This document shows, one piece after another, positions 25,501-37,060 of a stretch of 64,000 nt of DNA (position 1 is its first letter; each line of letters begins with the position of its first letter). Position numbers and translations under genes: made by a program. The stretch is taken from the NCBI GenBank assembly GCA_021613375.1, contig CM038711.1, forward strand, positions 14,346,576-14,410,575, written 5' to 3'. This stretch comes from Megaleporinus macrocephalus (taxonomy: Eukaryota > Chordata > Actinopteri > Characiformes > Anostomidae). The notes beneath the pieces are model-generated. The model was not told the DNA's origin and did not search any database. It worked only from the letters and a program-made list of their open reading frames with translations.

Positions 25501-27112
25501 AAAAAAAAAAAAAAAGAAAGTTTAAAAGGCGTCCACAAAGGTTGAAATGTCTGGTGCGTAAGCGCTTTCAAGACAAATGTTTCTGTTGATGCCATTCTTT
25601 TAAAGCAGAAACGAGTACACTGTTTTCTCTCCTTTCCTCCGTGTAGTTGTTGTCAGGTGACCCATGTAAAAGAAGCAAGTAAGCTTACAGTGACAGAGGA
25701 CCCCCCTTTACTGAGAAACAGCAGTACTAGCAGTTTAGAATTCTGTAGCAGCATAATGCAGGAGTGAATACAGTGTTGATGAATGGAACAGGACAATGCT
25801 GTATTTTTGATAGAGCAGCGGAAGAACTGTGGTCTATGTCAGAGGCCCCCAAAGTCAAACTGCTTTAGACCTCAAGTTGACAGACAGTTCTACTTTTTTT
25901 GTACAGTCCTGATATTTTGTACAGTCCATTCTTCCATCTACCTGTTCAATGCTTCCTGTGCCACAGGCCGGCTGTCCCAGGGCCTTAAAGCACAATGGAT
26001 CCACCACCATGAATAACAGTTGGCAAGGTGTTCTTCAAGTCAAATGCAATTAGTTTCTTCTTCGAACACTGGCGACTGTGAATAAAGAGCTCTATTTACT
26101 TTATCAGTCAACATCATCAGCTTGTATAAAAATCCTTGATCTGCCTTATCAGTCTTAAAAAGTCAAAGAAGTTCTAAGAGGCTACATTACAACAGTGACT
26201 ATTTTTTCTTTTTGTATTTTAATTAAATCAAATATAACAAAGCAAATTACTTCTTTTCACTACAAAGTATGTAACTTTTTCCTCTTCTTACTCCCAGATT
26301 GTTTCCATGTATTCTGCTTTATGTTTTTTTTACTGTGCGTTGTTTAACATTTCTACAAAAAAACAATGATACAAGCAATTGTTTTCTCCACCCCAGCGCA
26401 CCACTGAAAAAAGTAGATATCTTAATAAGTAACCTTGTCCATACACTACAGTGACATACAATGTCACAAACCACATAAACAAGAGACTATTTAGTGGAGT
26501 AATTCATCTTTTTCCAACTAAATTTCCATCTGCTGCATCTGTCATACAGTCTATTTACATGCAGAATATCTGCAATGCATTTCCCTTATATAAGAACTCA
26601 AAACAGACTTAAAATAAAATATCAACTGACAGGTGCTTTAGTGCCTGTGGCAGAGACTTAGCTAAAAAAAATGCAGGACTATTAATTTAACACATTCAAT
26701 GCGGTGCGTGATAAAGCCACGCTGATACTGCACTCCAGGACAGTAGCGCTTCAGGGGGAGGGGAGGCTGGTAGAAGTAGCTGGTGGTTTGGGTATATGTG
26801 GCGGTGCCAAAGTCATTTTCAGCTTTTTGGGCCACATATTTAGCAGCTGAATATGTGTGAGGCTTTCCACACAAAGGCTGCCAAGAAGATAATGTGTGCG
26901 TTGGGCGGGCACTGCGAATAAAGATTCCCATCAGCTATGCTCGTGTTCCGGGTGACTACCCTCTCCCTGAACCTCAGACAGACCGCCTGCGCGGCTATTT
27001 GCAGAGGCATCTGACACAAGGACGTTTGGTGCATTTGTGCCACCTGTGGCTGCAGCTCGTTGGTCTGGGTTTTCTCCTCCTTGTCCCTCTCTCTCTCTTT
27101 GTGTCTCAATAC

Positions 27113-27133
27113 CTCTCTCTCTCTCTCTCTCTC
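27113..27133. repeat. (CT)10 simple repeat
   Basis: About ten CT units at the edge of a GC-richer intron patch; a second purine run (GAGAGA) lies near 27780-27810. Confidence 0.85.
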
Positions 27134-27199
27134 ATTCTTCTACCTGCGGCTGACAAGGCTCACATTTCCCATCCTCGCTAATGAGACGTCCAAATCCGG

Positions 27200-27560
27200 T
27201 TTAGCATGCTAATGCGCTTAGCATCCTGTAACGTCTCTGTGGAACGTTCCCTCACAACAAGGTTATGCAAATCCAGCAACCAATGGGGGATGTGCTGGAG
27301 GGGACGGTAACCACCCTTAGCCAATCAACCGCCCTGGGCTAGCAAGTCCTTTCAGCTGAGCTGCACTGGGATAGCAGCTTTGCGGTGACTGACATTGAAC
27401 AGCACCTGTGGAAGGTGATGGACGTCTGTCTGTGTAGTCGGACGGAAAGACTGTACAAAAAAAAAGCAGAGGCCTGGAGCGACAGCATGGGAAGGGTTTG
27501 GTTCTCCCTCCCAACTCCCGGCCCATGGGAGGTGGCTATAAAAAGAGCTGCGGCCCATTC
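27200..27560 (+). promoter_or_regulatory. Candidate regulatory patch with octamer, CCAAT and TATA motifs
   Basis: Within a GC-richer block the plus strand carries TAGCATGCTAATGCGCTTAG (27202-27221), a perfect POU octamer ATGCAAAT (27265-27272), two CCAAT motifs (27280 and 27321) and TATAAAAA (27537-27544) followed by GAGCTGCGG. The order resembles a core promoter reading to the right, antisense to cntn5, or an enhancer. No convincing gene follows: the frame at 27498-27695 has no recognised domain. Motifs this short occur by chance, so this is inference only. Confidence 0.25.
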
Positions 27561-28866
27561 ATGAAGAGGACCATTGATTCGGTTAATTTTATGCAGGAAA
27601 ATGATTTCCCTGATGGCCACTCGCGCCAGGACGCATTGTACGCAGAGAAAAAAGCCCTAAAGCTAACGATAAAGCACCACGCGCTAGCTGTTTAGGGGCA
27701 CTGTTTGGAATTCATGACACTTTTTTCTTTGGCCTGGGATGCCTCAGGCTCAGAGGCAGAGGTAGAGAGAGCGTGACAGAGAGAGACGGAGAGAAAGAGA
27801 GAGAGAGAGATCACCTACAGATCAGAGGAATGCTTACACCCTCATAAAACACAAAATCCAGGCGGTTGCAACTTTTTGATGCATAATTTTGATACTACAA
27901 TTTTCTTACATTAAACACATGAAGGGAATCGAAATCTAAAAAAAGGCTTGTTTGATGCATTATTTCTAAAATGCTGTCTAAGTGCTTTTAAGTTATGTTT
28001 GTGCAGCAAAACCATACTTAAATGCCACAAAAGCATAAGCCATGTAAGGACAACAGGACTAATAGGCCTCTGTGACTTCTACATAACCTTGTTGCTGTAA
28101 GACAACCTCATATTTCTCAAATGCTAACTTTATATGAGGAGGAAGTAACATTTTTTATATGTATTCATTTATTAATATAAAAATCTGGAAGCAAGCGGTA
28201 TCCTTTTACAATAAGACTGCCCATATAAAATTGTTTGGTCATAAATACTTTACAAATCATAAATGAACAGTTAAAAATGGCAATGTTAAGATGCTATATC
28301 TGATGAATATGAACATCTAATGAGGCTGACACCATTGACCTTCTTTTTAAACCTATATGTTATAATAGCTTATTAGTGAATTAAATACAATTAAATGTTT
28401 ATAGCAATTAAAACTCATTTTAAATTTTGCATAAACCTTTAAAGTGGCTGCCAAATTCTGATATACCAATAGTCCATTCACCATGAAATGTTTCTATCCA
28501 TATATCACATTCTATGTTTAGGCCTAGAAACAGAAACAAACAGCTAGAACAATTGAGAATTGAATGTAGAGTTTAATGTAGGGCTATGTTTGTGAGGTTA
28601 TATGACACCTACATAAGCTTTACATAACCCAATAAAACAGTTAAAAAGTCACTGGGCATTGTTGCAAAGTCTGTTTTGTCAAGAAATAGATTTTTTTAAC
28701 ATTGTGTAATGATATCTATTGGGGTGAAATTATATAGCATGTTATAACATCTTTTGTGTTTTGTAGCTTTTGTACTCCATTTCAAATGATGACATTAAAG
28801 TAATGCAGTAGCCTGTAATTTACTGTGAATTTATATACAAAAAAGTGACAGACCTATATATGTATA

Positions 28867-28950
28867 GTGGCATCGAGCCGTGGAGTGGTTGACGCACACT
28901 GATTGGGAAACCCAAAGAGTGCTCAGAGACAGCACGAGTCAGCATGGGCA
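28867..28950 (+). repeat. Possible tRNA-derived SINE head
   Basis: GGCATCGAGCCGTGGAGTGG followed by TTGACGCAC resembles the start of a tRNA-derived fish SINE (GTAGTGGTTAGCGCAC type) with an A-box-like TGGAGTGGTTG. The B box is not clear (ACGAGTCAG only) and no tail is identified. Confidence 0.3.
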
Positions 28951-29385
28951 ACTATCTGGAGTCCCTTGTCCTCTTTTTAATCCCTCTTTCAGCTTTCTCT
29001 CTCTCTGACCTGTATATAGTCAGGACAGTCCTCTTTTCTTTCACTGAGAGAGTGTAAATCTTTGTTCCTCTCTTACTTGGCACAGCTGTCCATGGTCAGA
29101 CATCATGTATATTTAGATCTGTTAAAATATTTCATCATTGTATTGTTTTGGCACAGAAAATCTACAATATGCTTTTATTTTTGCTTATAACTTCACTTTG
29201 TTTAAATCCGCTTATAACATAAATATGTCGAAATTGGCGAAATGCAAAAAACAATCAAAAAATCAACTTTAAATGTCTTTAAAACACCAAAATAGAATAT
29301 ATATGTTTACAAATAAATATGTACGTCTATGGTAGCTGCTTGTGTACTGTAGCTATAATAACGCCTTCTAAACACTGTCGTACAC

Positions 29386-29391
<6 letters not shown>

Positions 29392-29460
<69 letters not shown>
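29392..29460. repeat. (TA)n microsatellite, 69 bp
   Basis: About 34 uninterrupted TA units, about 420 bp from exon B on its downstream (3') side. Self-complementary, so able to extrude as a cruciform, and prone to length change and assembly error. Confidence 0.95.
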
Positions 29461-29463
<3 letters not shown>

Positions 29464-29883
29464 TATTTTCCTTTTGACATTTGACTTGTTTTATGTAACA
29501 TCATCAAAAATGTTTTGTTTTAATGGCAGATAATTATACTTATTTAAAGCATTATTTCTTAAAATAGACATAACAACCTTGCAAAGGAAAAAGATTTCTA
29601 TGACAAAAAATAAGCTATTATCAATAGAAACAGGTTGAATAATTGAAAAATGATTTAAAGAACAAATAATAGAAATGTTGTTTTTACTTGCTAAGATATT
29701 ACACAGTAATGTATTGCCAAGAATTCATGTCATACTATAGAGCTCCCAGTTCTAACCATCCAAACGGGCCCTTGGCAATATGCCTGGGGTTTGCAGAGCA
29801 GGTGAGGGGGTCTGGGTTGGGTCAGGGGGGTTTGTGCCCATTTGTACATTTGTGTGTGCACTTTTGAGCGCGTGCTCTCTCAC

Positions 29884-30087
29884 CATCTGTTTTGAGTGTC
29901 AGCGGCGTTGGCGGGCTCAAGATCCTGGCGTTGGTCACGGTGTTCTTCACCAGGCAGATGTAGCTGCCCACGTCCGAGGGCTGCACTTTGGAGATGTACA
30001 GATTGCCCGTCTCCTGCGAGATGAAGCGCCGGCTGTCCTCCGCCACAAACGAGGGGAACTCGTTGAACACCCAGCTGTAGATAATCT
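29884..30087 (-). CDS. cntn5: cntn5 exon B: remainder of Ig-like domain 2 (contactin-5), partial
   Basis: This 204-nt internal exon is preceded by a long pyrimidine tract ending in TACCAG and followed by the donor GTGAGAG. It reads AG + 67 codons + G, phase 1 at both ends. The peptide runs from [10 protein letters not shown] through [14 protein letters not shown] and SDVGSYIC to LSPPTPLTL. It carries the core Trp of the Ig C strand (SW), the DxGxYxC motif with the second cysteine of Ig2, and the linker to Ig3. In other contactins Ig1 to Ig4 form the horseshoe module that binds partners, such as protein tyrosine phosphatase receptors and APP-family proteins; this is known of the family, not seen here. 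No N-X-S/T sequon lies in this exon. The wording [15 protein letters not shown] is what I recall for CNTN5; CNTN4 differs at several of these positions. Confidence 0.95.
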
Positions 30088-33000
30088 CTGGTAGGGGGTA
30101 GAAGAGGGGTGGGGAAGAGCATACAGATGAGATGGATGAGTAGCATTCATGGGGGCTCCCCAAGGAGGACCTGTCTCTATACACAGCACACCTCACTGCC
30201 CTTGCTAGACACAGGGGGCCATGGGGGGCCACAGGAGTCAGTTCCACAGCACTGATGAGCAGGTGATGTTTATTAATTCTGCTCCTCTAATACATACAAA
30301 GCAGAGTGCATAGTGCCAAGTTCATGAGCTCTGTATTCTTATTATCTTCTGCAGCAATATACAGAGGTGAAGTTGCTTCTAGCGCTGAAAACTAGATCCG
30401 TCCGCATTACATTGAGCTGCCAGTTTATTAGTTACCTGCATACAGGCATCTACAATCACTGCCTCAACAATCCATACAGGCACATAAAGAAGAAACAGCA
30501 GGCCATCGGTATCGGGACAATTTATAAGTAACCCTCTACCCCTTCCATCAATGGCCCCACCATTGGATCCCTGCTCCCAAATATTATTTGGCTGGTGTAG
30601 AGAAGGGTATTGCACAAACTAAATAAATATTGCATGTATTTCAGCAGGTTAGAACAATTAGAACATTAGAACAATCCCTATGGTAATGTTCTTTGAGAAT
30701 TTTGACAGTAATGAGATTTCTAGAGATCACTTCGAAGACTGTGTGCCATATAAGGTAAAAGTGTATAAGCTGTGTGTTTAAGTCACAGAATGTATGTGTA
30801 CTATGTTTTATTTGCAATTTCGGAGACTGTAATATAGGACTTTTTTGTAAACCGCTCACAGGAAGAGCTAACCTGGCTAAAGCACAGCCACTACATGGCA
30901 GGGTTAGTCTTGTGATACAACTACATTAACTAAGTGAAACAATTAAAATCTTACACTATATTGATATCATTTTATCATGCTAAGCGTTGTTGTTCTACTT
31001 TGGTGATAAATAAATATAACTAATTTGAGATTTGACACAACATTTTTCACTATTTCTTATATATTTAGGTTGCAAAGCATATCTGGCCCAAAAAACAAAG
31101 AAACATAAAAATACTGTGGTAAACCTACCAGACACCCAACTTAGGGTGTGGTTAATTTCCACACACTCTGTAGTCAACTGTTCATACAAAGTACATTGCC
31201 ATGAGGTATTCACCCCTTCCTGATTACTGAGTTCTTACACTTACTGACTGTTTTTGTTTAATAAGTGAACACGTACAATGCTTCTTAGTGACTGTCAAGA
31301 AAACTGTAATACAAAGCATGCACAGGAAGCTTTCCTTGTTGCTGCTGTATCTTCCCACCGCTGGCTAACACAGTTTTAATCAATCAAGAATTCTATGTTA
31401 CATATAAAAACACTGCAAAAACACCAAGTCACATCAACATGTTATCTAAGGTGGATCCACCGTTTGGAGTAAATCTATAAAGCAGTAAAGAGTTATCTGT
31501 TCTGCAGTCTTGTTTTACATTATAATTAGTTTACTTTCTCTTGGCTGTATTTATTTTTTTAATCATATGAACTGATATTTGTTTTGTGTTGTTTAATTGA
31601 AAGTACTTGAGAGTTTCTATGACCCCATTGATTGGGTGGTCCTTCACTGCTGTCAGGAGAGCAAAAGTAGGTTGTAACATTTAGACTGTTCATATACGTT
31701 CCTGGCCACCGTTAAATGTCAGTACAATGCATCTTATTATGTAGCAATGAACAACTGTATTAATGAAAAGGAACCTGGATGCCAGGTGTGTACAAAGCCA
31801 TTATTCAATATTTGATTGCTGTTTAGTCAAGGAAGCTGCAAATATAAACACAAGACCATATTGGCCATTACAGCAACATTCTGCGCTCTGATAGTAAGAA
31901 ATAAACACCAAAACTTTTATTTTTATATTTAAATATGACTTTTAATATGAGATTCAGTACGTTTTCAAAGCCATCTAAACAGACCACACAAGTCAACCTC
32001 TGAGCTGGCGATCACATTCAGTACGTTTGATCCAGCTGTACAGTTAATGAGGCCTCCCGTCGCTTCACTGATCACAACAAAGGCTTTTCCCAACTTCACA
32101 TCTAATGTATCCTAAAAAATCATTGGCTAACTTTCAAGTTTTAAGTTATTCATGATAAACAGTGATGGGTAGAAATCATCTGGCGGTGCCTGAGTCCGGT
32201 GTGCAGATGCTTGCCGAAATTTAGCATTCTATATCATGTTAAGTTTAATATAAAAACACAAACGCATAGTGGCCTGACTAGATTAATGTTTGCTTTTGGG
32301 TGTTACTGGGATATCAGTCATGTTGCATCACATAAATCAGAGCAATATCATTTTTAAACATCCTGATTTTAATGCTGGTTGATCTACGTCGACCAACTAC
32401 AGTTGTTGTAGCATAGACGAAGACAAAAAACCCATTGACGTCTCCTAGCCCATCATCTAGAGGGACTAAATGATTTTTTTTTTCTTCTGCCAGGACAATT
32501 TATTCGCAGTATAATTATCGCATGAATTTCATAGACCATTGATTTCTTTTGCATATCAAATGTGCTCGCCCGTCCAGGTGCCGCATTGTGGGGAGGGTGA
32601 TTAATCACTGAGAAACTGCAGCGCTTTTAAGAGATTCAAGTTCAATTTTTCAGACACAAGGCCCTAATGTCACCTGAATAAACAATGAATATTTATCTCA
32701 TAAACAAAATTCAAAAAGACTCCTTCACAAGAGGCGTCTGTGCGGAATGTCAAACGTTATGAATCAGTCGCCTGTGTGTGGAGCTTCTAAGCTTGAGGCT
32801 TTGGTGTTCGTCTGATGTTTTTGCTGTTTTTCTCGCTAATACTCTAGAACTATCAGAAGTCGCACCACTGACAGCCTTCTGGAAGATACAATTATTGTTC
32901 ATTATTGTACTGTGATTGCAATTTCTCATCGCAGCAGGTCTATTATAAAACTTCTCATGTGTCCTGGCCTTTAGTTCATCAGTTTTCTAAATTCTCATCG

Positions 33001-33426
33001 AATACTCAAGTCTGATATATACCTTGTCAAATCAAAGTTGCTCACCAAGGGGTAAAAAGAATGCCCCAAAGGCAAAATAACCATGCGTCCTAACAACAAT
33101 AAGAATAAAACTTTTTTGTAATGATTAGTAGTGAGCAGTACACAGGAGTTTCGTTATAACCTTTGTACTGGTGTGTCACAAAGAAGCACAGATAACGTCA
33201 CATACAAACAGAGTGCAATGGATGTTTGTCATGTCATGGATGTTTAGTCAGGTTTTACATCTCTTGATCTCCGCACGCTGTCTAGCTTGTTACATCTGAA
33301 GACTTGTGAGGTTAGCCTTAGCCTGACATGGACGAATGAGACAAATGAGAAATACGGTAAACTTGAAGATAGCTTCTAATTTGAATTTCTTGAATTTCTT
33401 TGAATTAAATGCTAGAATGTAAAAAT

Positions 33427-34411
33427 TAGAGATGGACCGATCAGTGTTTTTGAGGCCAATTCCGATCACCATTCAACGGGATCGGCCGATAGCCTATACC
33501 GGTTGAGAGTGGGGCTATGTGCCACGGCAGGGCTACATATTAGTACAAGCAAGTCATAAAACATAGAATCTGCTTTATTGCCATTTTTAACAAGCTCATG
33601 TAAAACAGCATAATATTTTTAACTAAATTAGAAGTTGGTCTATGTGGGCGTAAACCGCTTGATACAGCTCCGGAAGAGCGACATCTGAAAAGTATACTAG
33701 GAACAGCAGAGCGGGGATCCAGGTGGAATATTAAGCAGCAGAATGAACGTCTTCTACAGCCAAGAAGAGCTGCTTATCTAGAACTATAAACTCAATCACT
33801 CTGTGGTTCCTTAAGCTCTCTGGCTGTTGCTGCTGCTGTACTGCTCGTACCGGTCAGATCTGGTCTGCACTGTGTTCTGGGTTGTTTGTTTTGTGCTAGC
33901 TGTGCGTGCTAGCTCTGCTGTTTTCTGATACTCACTGTGTTCAGTCGCATGGTGTACTCTTCATTGCCGTATCAAATTAGTAGTGTTAAATGTCTTTGTC
34001 TTGGTTCCCCTGCGAGAGACGCTGATTTTACTAACTTTACAGATGTTATAAACTGCCCTGGATGAGTCTGAGTCACATACGGTAACAAACTGCCAGACGG
34101 ACAATGTTTTCTATCAGCGAATGCTTTAAACGCTGTAAACTGTTTTCGCGAGGCCACCGCTTTAGTCAGTCAGTGAAAAATGAAACAATATGTATTTCCA
34201 CCTATTAATTCAAATTTGAATTGCAGGGAGCTGGCTGGAGGGGGTTTCACACATGGCTTCTCTTCCTGGTCTAGCTGGAAATACAGAAATGAGGCTTGTT
34301 TGTTTAACGCCATCGATTGGCTCTCGGGATCGGCTAAATCACTATATCACCCGATCGCATATATTTTGATTAAAAATATTGATACATGGCCGATCGATCC
34401 TTCCATCTCTA
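33427..34411. mobile_element. Non-autonomous hAT element (985 bp)
   Basis: The ends are inverted: TAGAGATGGACCGATC on the left and the complement of TAGAGATGGAAGGATCGATC on the right. They are flanked by a perfect 8-bp target duplication, GTAAAAAT, at 33419-33426 and 34412-34419. Eight-base duplications and TAGAGATG-type ends are typical of hAT elements. The interior has no transposase or zinc-finger coding sequence, so it would depend on a transposase made elsewhere. The perfect duplication argues for a fairly recent insertion. Confidence 0.88.
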
Positions 34412-36449
34412 GTAAAAATGTTAATGCTGCTCAATTTAAGGTAAGACAGAAAGTGTGAATAATGATTTTGTGAGGGGACATATAAGAATAATAAGACACA
34501 ATTAAAATAATAAGTACATATAGACTATAGAAAAAACATTCTATAAGAAAACAATACATCATAAGACTAACAAAAAGAATTTTACATCAATTAAGAATTC
34601 TACAGACCCTTCACATGCAAAAAAAGCTACACAACATACTAGAAAAAGTAATAATCTTTGCTAATGCTGCACGGCCAACAAAGCAGAGTGTTTTGTAGGT
34701 CCTTTACAGTCGCAGGCACGCAAAACCCTCTATCACGCTGCCTGTCATGTGCAGTCGGTATTAAAGGCTACACTGATTAATGTTAACCACTACTGCAAGT
34801 GACACTCAGCAGTACAGTCACTGCTGAAGTGACTACAGTCTTCGAAACTGCTGTTTCTTTGAGTTTATAATAATAATTTTTGCATTATTTGAGCTTGGCT
34901 TTAATTCGTTCCAGGGGTGCTGCTTGTGGTTCGGTTTTTGAGCTCATCACAGCATCCACATGATGGCAAAATCTAAGTAATGTATATGTATTTCTTTTTA
35001 TACTGGTACACCTTCCACCCCTATAATGTTATCTCTCTTCCGCCACATTCAGAATCAAAATGAACACAATCACAGAACAACTGCTAAACCCACACACTGT
35101 TATTTAGATCAAATCGGATGCATTAATATATCATGCAGTGACAGGTGGATAAATCAGGAGACGCAGACGTTGTGAGTATCGGGACTCTTGCCTGAGACAG
35201 GAGGTCACTGTGACTTTCCTTCAAGGTGACAAAACAAACATCTCATCTCCATTTTCGTCGCTGTGCAGTGTTAGACTAATAAAATTGAGAGTAATATCCT
35301 GTTTACATCTCAGTGATTTCAAATTATTTTCAATTACTTTACCGCTTTAAATTTTACAATCATCTTCCCATATTAATGGGGCTGTACCCTCCTACAAGCC
35401 GTTTGAGCAAATGAAAGACAAATTAACCTCCAAGTCTATTTATGAGTCCCAAAATAAATTTCATTTGGTTCCTAACTTTCAGATCACCCTCAAATAGTAA
35501 TTAACCTCACAGACAAACATTGAAGCAGTGTAATTCATAGCTAAATCGGTGTTTGACAACTTAAAAAAAGCCCAATATATGCTTTGTGTTTCTGTCTGTA
35601 TGGCAGACCGTTGATGTAGAGGGCAACTGTCTAAGATTCCCACTTACTGGGGCTAGTAATTCACTTGTAATGAATATTGATCGTGTTAAACTGTCATGGG
35701 TTCTAATGTCATTTACTATTTGGTAAAGCATCCAGCAGTTCACTCTCTCAGTCTCTGTTTGTCTTCATCTCCTGACTGAAAGCAAAAGGAAAGCTGTAGG
35801 AACGTTTGGCATGATGAAAAATCTGTATTGGCCTTTTCAAAGACCTCATTCGGCAACACCGAGGGCACTGAATAATGTTAATTTCCTCCACATCAGCTTT
35901 TAACGTCAATCAAATGAATAGTTACAGGAAATCATTAGCCCTAAAATGCCCTGCCTTTGAATAAATTAGCAGCTGCTTTTCCCTATACAAGCAGCACAAT
36001 AGCAGAGCTGCCTTTGACACATGTTGAAGAACTCAGACAAGAAACCACCCAGCAAAGTCTACATACACTGTTATTATTTATACAGCAGTCAGCTCTGACG
36101 GCATAGTCTGATTGGTGATTTATGCTTTAATATGAAAACAAAAATAACTTTGTTCAGATAACATTAGTTCTGCAGCCTGTTTGGCCAGATTCTGAAGAAG
36201 AGTTTAACAGCAGGTCTACATCAAATACTAGAGCAAACAAGATAAGCTATGAAAGACTGGCTGGAACAAAATCAAACAGTTTTATGGATCCATCCATAAC
36301 AGCACTGTTAATTCATTTATTGTATATTGGACATTTGTTGGACATTTATCTTGTTCTTGATCTTGGGCTCAGGTCAGTCTAGCATCTGATTAAACTGCCA
36401 TGCTGCTGAAACACATGCAGAATGTTTCTTTGTGTTGAAGCATAGGTGT

Positions 36450-37060
36450 CAACATACGCTACTGAAAATGACAGTAGCATATGTTGTTCCAAAGTGTGTT
36501 TTCAGTATTATTGGTGCTTTCCAAATGCAGGTTTCTTATTAATACCCTCTGCACCATGACAGATCCTGTGGATGGTCCATTTCTTCATTGACCTGGAGAA
36601 CTTGACATTCATTATTTCCAGAAACAGGCTGAACGGGTGACTCATCAAACCATAGTACACAGTTCTCACAGGTGTATCAGTCCAGTTTAGATGAGCTTGA
36701 GTCCAAAGAGTTCAGCAGTGTTTCCATAACTGTTGACATAAGACTTTAATTGTATAGTATAGTCTCAACTTGTATTGCCAAGGCCATGTGGTGATATCCA
36801 TCACAGAAACAAGCTGTTTTTTAATGTAGTGCTGTCTGAGAGATCGAAGGTCGCAGACATTCATTTGTGGTTTTTGGCCCTTTCCTTTATGCACAGAGAT
36901 CTTTCGCATTCTTTTGATGATATTCTGTGCCCTACGGTGTGACACACCCCGGTGGCTGAGGAACATTATAATTGTACTTTTATATGTTTTGCTGATTCAT
37001 TTTTAGCAGATACTTAACCGACCCTAGCTCATGAAGGACTTTCTTGGATATTTCCTTTAT
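36450..37060 (-). mobile_element. Tc1-like element relic (N-terminal and first catalytic region)
   Basis: On the minus strand the readable peptide contains GVSHRRAQNIIKRMRKISV, then NVCDLRSLRQHYIKK and VMDITTW, matching the paired helix-turn-helix DNA-binding region of a fish Tc1 family as I remember it. Further along, after a stop and frame change, TWTQAHLNWT-like sequence and WFDESPVQ (first catalytic Asp) follow. No terminal repeats or C-terminal DDE region were found. Confidence 0.65.

Larger units (their letters stand above)
16628..29883 (-). other. cntn5: cntn5 intron between exons B and C (13.3 kb)
   Basis: Bounded by GTGAGAG after exon B and CCTAG before exon C, in phase 1. Contents recognised are Tc1 relics at 16.9-17.6 and 18.8-19.2 kb, a (TG)13 repeat at 18.2 kb, an AT-rich tandem array at 22.3-22.54 kb, a promoter-like patch at 27.2-27.56 kb, a possible tRNA-derived SINE head at 28.87 kb and a (TA)n tract at 29.4 kb. 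A patch at 19.29-19.55 kb looks like possible conserved non-coding DNA. The stretches 19.6-22.3, 22.6-24.5, 25.0-26.8 and 27.8-28.85 kb are AT-rich sequence with no feature I can name. Confidence 0.9.

Noticed and set aside
26662..27695. Several overlapping frames on both strands around 27 kb
   Set aside because: They overlap each other on both strands in a GC-richer patch with few stops; none has a domain, and base composition explains them.
29780..30094. Plus-strand open frame of 104 codons overlapping exon B
   Set aside because: It is the antisense of a real cntn5 exon; the minus strand has contactin sequence and splice sites.
29822..30247. Minus-strand open frame of 141 codons treated as one gene
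   Set aside because: Only 29884-30087 is coding. The frame runs through a pyrimidine tract with an acceptor at one end and a GTGAGAG donor at the other, so the outer parts are intron.
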